Shown here one piece after another: positions 5,898 to 7,166 of a stretch of DNA of 7,166 nt. The notes beneath the pieces are model-generated. The model saw only the letters and a program-made list of their open reading frames with translations. It had not been told where the DNA came from and did not search any database. Position 1 is the first letter of the stretch. Each line of letters begins with the position of its first letter. Source of the stretch: Candidatus Dadabacteria bacterium (GTDB lineage: Bacteria > Bdellovibrionota_C > UBA2361 > J135); NCBI GenBank assembly GCA_003694225.1, contig RFKT01000166.1, positions 1 to 7,166 on the forward strand, read 5' to 3'. The position numbers and the translations under genes are program-made.

Positions 5898-6791
5898 GTG
5901 CGAAAAACCTATCAGATCCTCTTATTATTTTCTCTCTTTGTAGCGCCACTTCAAGCGGCTATAGGTGAACACAGAAAGGAAGGGCAATTTAACCCATGCC
6001 GTAGGATAGTCTCCATGGCGCCAAGCATAACCGGCATACTCAAGGCTTTCCACCTTGTGGATAATATAGTCGGCGTGAGCAGATATGACAGGGAAGAGCT
6101 CTCCAAAAGGGGCGCAAAAGACATTGGAGGCTATCTAGATCCGAACTATGAGGCAATCCTTAGCCTCAATCCCTCTGTCGTGCTTTTAGTGAAGGAACAA
6201 AGAAACACTGCTCAAAAGCTCCGGTCTTTAGGATTGAAAACAGCCTTAGTCGAGCATAGAGAGATAAAAGGAATACTCATATCTGTAAAAAAGATAGGAG
6301 AGATATGCGGCATGCATCAGAGGGCAGAGAGGATAGCTAAGAGGCTTTCTACCGAGCTAAAGCGGCTTAGAGCCCGATACACCCGCTTTGGTACGAAAAG
6401 GGTTTTGGTCGTTATAGGGGGAAAGACTCCTAACTTTTCAGGGGCATACCTTGCAGGAGTGGATACTTACTATACTTCGCTACTAAAGGCGGTAAACGGA
6501 GAAAATGTTGTCTCAACTAAAACCATTCCCCTAAGCGGCGTCTCTTTAGAAACCCTAATCTCCCTTAAGCCTGACGTTGTGTTATTTATAGCGCCCGAAG
6601 ATATGGGGTACAGGGCTTTGGCGCGGTACAAGAGCAATCTTTTAACCGAGTGGACTGCCATAAAAACCGCCAGCCCTTTAAGGGATGCGAGGATTTACCT
6701 CTTAACAGGCAAAGAGGCTTATATCCCCAGCTTGGATTTTGTTTTTTTAGCAAAAAAGATTGGAAGATTAATTCACAGGAAGACCAGATGA
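5898..6791 (+). CDS. btuF: Periplasmic cobalamin-binding protein, BtuF-like (helical backbone binding protein)
   Basis: A 297-residue precursor. Residues 1-20 form a Sec signal peptide with cleavage expected after LQA; no lipobox Cys, so the product is soluble periplasmic. The N-lobe begins RRIVSMAPSITGIL, typical of class III (BtuF/FecB/FhuD) binding proteins, followed by DIGGYLDPNYEAILSLNPSVV. The C-lobe contains GVSLETLISLKPDVVL. Glu85 and Glu219, in these two matching positions of the lobes, correspond to the glutamates that dock BtuF on arginines of the BtuC permease. The start is GTG at 5898, with AGG at 5887-5889 8 nt upstream; the gap after tonB is only 5 nt. Binding proteins of this fold also carry iron-siderophores or haem, so the B12 assignment rests on the riboswitch and BtuB neighbour. 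It overlaps the next gene by 4 nt (ATGA). Confidence 0.88.
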   Translation: MRKTYQILLLFSLFVAPLQAAIGEHRKEGQFNPCRRIVSMAPSITGILKAFHLVDNIVGVSRYDREELSKRGAKDIGGYLDPNYEAILSLNPSVVLLVKEQRNTAQKLRSLGLKTALVEHREIKGILISVKKIGEICGMHQRAERIAKRLSTELKRLRARYTRFGTKRVLVVIGGKTPNFSGAYLAGVDTYYTSLLKAVNGENVVSTKTIPLSGVSLETLISLKPDVVLFIAPEDMGYRALARYKSNLLTEWTAIKTASPLRDARIYLLTGKEAYIPSLDFVFLAKKIGRLIHRKTR

Positions 6792-7166
6792 AGCCTTTTT
6801 CTCATAAGGCACTTTATGTGTCTGGGCTATCGATTTCCTTTAAGGGAAAAGATATTTTAAAGGATATCTCTTTTTCTCTCTCTCAGGGAGATACCCTTTA
6901 CCTTGTGGGAGCTAATGGAAGCGGCAAGACAACTCTCCTTAGGTGCATAGCTGGTATAGAGAAAGGTTTTAAGGGTTTTATAACTGTGTTCGGTATAAAT
7001 GTTGCAGATTATCCAAAGAGAAGGCTTGCTTCTATTGTAGGTTATCTTCCTCAAAGGCTTCCACACGCCCCGCTATTTACGGTAAGGGAGTTTTTGGAGA
7101 TATCTGCTTATCCATCTCTCTGCTCCCCAAAAGATACCTCTTACATTTTGGCAGAAAGTATTGAAC
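6788..7166 (+). CDS. ABC transporter ATPase, BtuD/FecE-like, 3'-truncated
   Basis: The frame opens with ATG at 6788, overlapping the btuF stop as ATGA, and stays open to the window end; 126 residues are visible. Walker A GANGSGKTT is at residues 41-49, and the Q-loop region IVGYLPQ ends at Gln89, followed by LFTVREFLE as in FecE/BtuD/ZnuC-type import ATPases. The signature LSGGQ, Walker B and H-loop lie beyond the window. It should power uptake of the BtuF-delivered ligand, presumably cobalamin, across the inner membrane. The usual order is btuF-btuC-btuD; here the ATPase directly follows btuF, so the permease gene is expected downstream. The overlap implies translational coupling. Being cut by the window edge, its full length is unknown. 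Confidence 0.88.
   Translation, partial: MKPFSHKALYVSGLSISFKGKDILKDISFSLSQGDTLYLVGANGSGKTTLLRCIAGIEKGFKGFITVFGINVADYPKRRLASIVGYLPQRLPHAPLFTVREFLEISAYPSLCSPKDTSYILAESIE

Noticed and set aside
1..7166. Mobile elements, CRISPR arrays, tRNA or rRNA genes
   Set aside because: I saw no transposase or integrase, no evenly spaced direct repeats, and no cloverleaf or rRNA-like sequence on either strand.

Overview
The window comes from a diderm (Gram-negative-type) bacterium. It encodes an MCE/MlaD lipid-transport protein, an outer-membrane TonB-dependent receptor, a TonB protein and a periplasmic binding protein, all of which need a two-membrane envelope. Codon use is rich in AGA/AGG for Arg and ATA for Ile, with moderate GC by eye. 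This recurs in many thermophiles and some deep-branching or deltaproteobacterial-like lineages, but I cannot name a taxon from it.

Layout. (1) 1-838, plus strand: the 3' part of an MCE-domain (MlaD-like) protein with a repeated helical C-terminal extension. (2) 839-1019: a convergent intergenic gap with inverted repeats. (3) 1020-2977, minus strand: a two-CBS-domain protein (ATG at 1433) lying downstream of an RtcB-family RNA ligase; the 149-bp gap between them has small hairpins and no clear terminator. (4) 2978-3385: a divergent control region dominated by a well-conserved cobalamin (B12) riboswitch on the plus strand. (5) 3386-7166, plus strand: a tightly packed operon of a BtuB-like outer-membrane receptor, a small TonB, a BtuF-like periplasmic B12-binding protein and the start of an ABC ATPase (BtuD-like) that runs off the window.

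How it works together. The right half reads as a self-contained cobalamin acquisition operon. The riboswitch senses intracellular cobalamin and should repress the operon when B12 is plentiful. BtuB takes B12 across the outer membrane, energised by the co-encoded TonB. BtuF captures it in the periplasm and hands it to an inner-membrane ABC importer whose ATPase begins at 6788. The permease (BtuC) is not in view and is probably downstream. A private TonB inside the B12 operon, and a CxxC pair beside the TonB box that holds the receptor's only cysteines, are the most distinctive points. I see no clearly new system: the genes belong to known families, and the novelty is in details (CxxC, short basic TonB linker, RtcB motif variants, MCE repeats).
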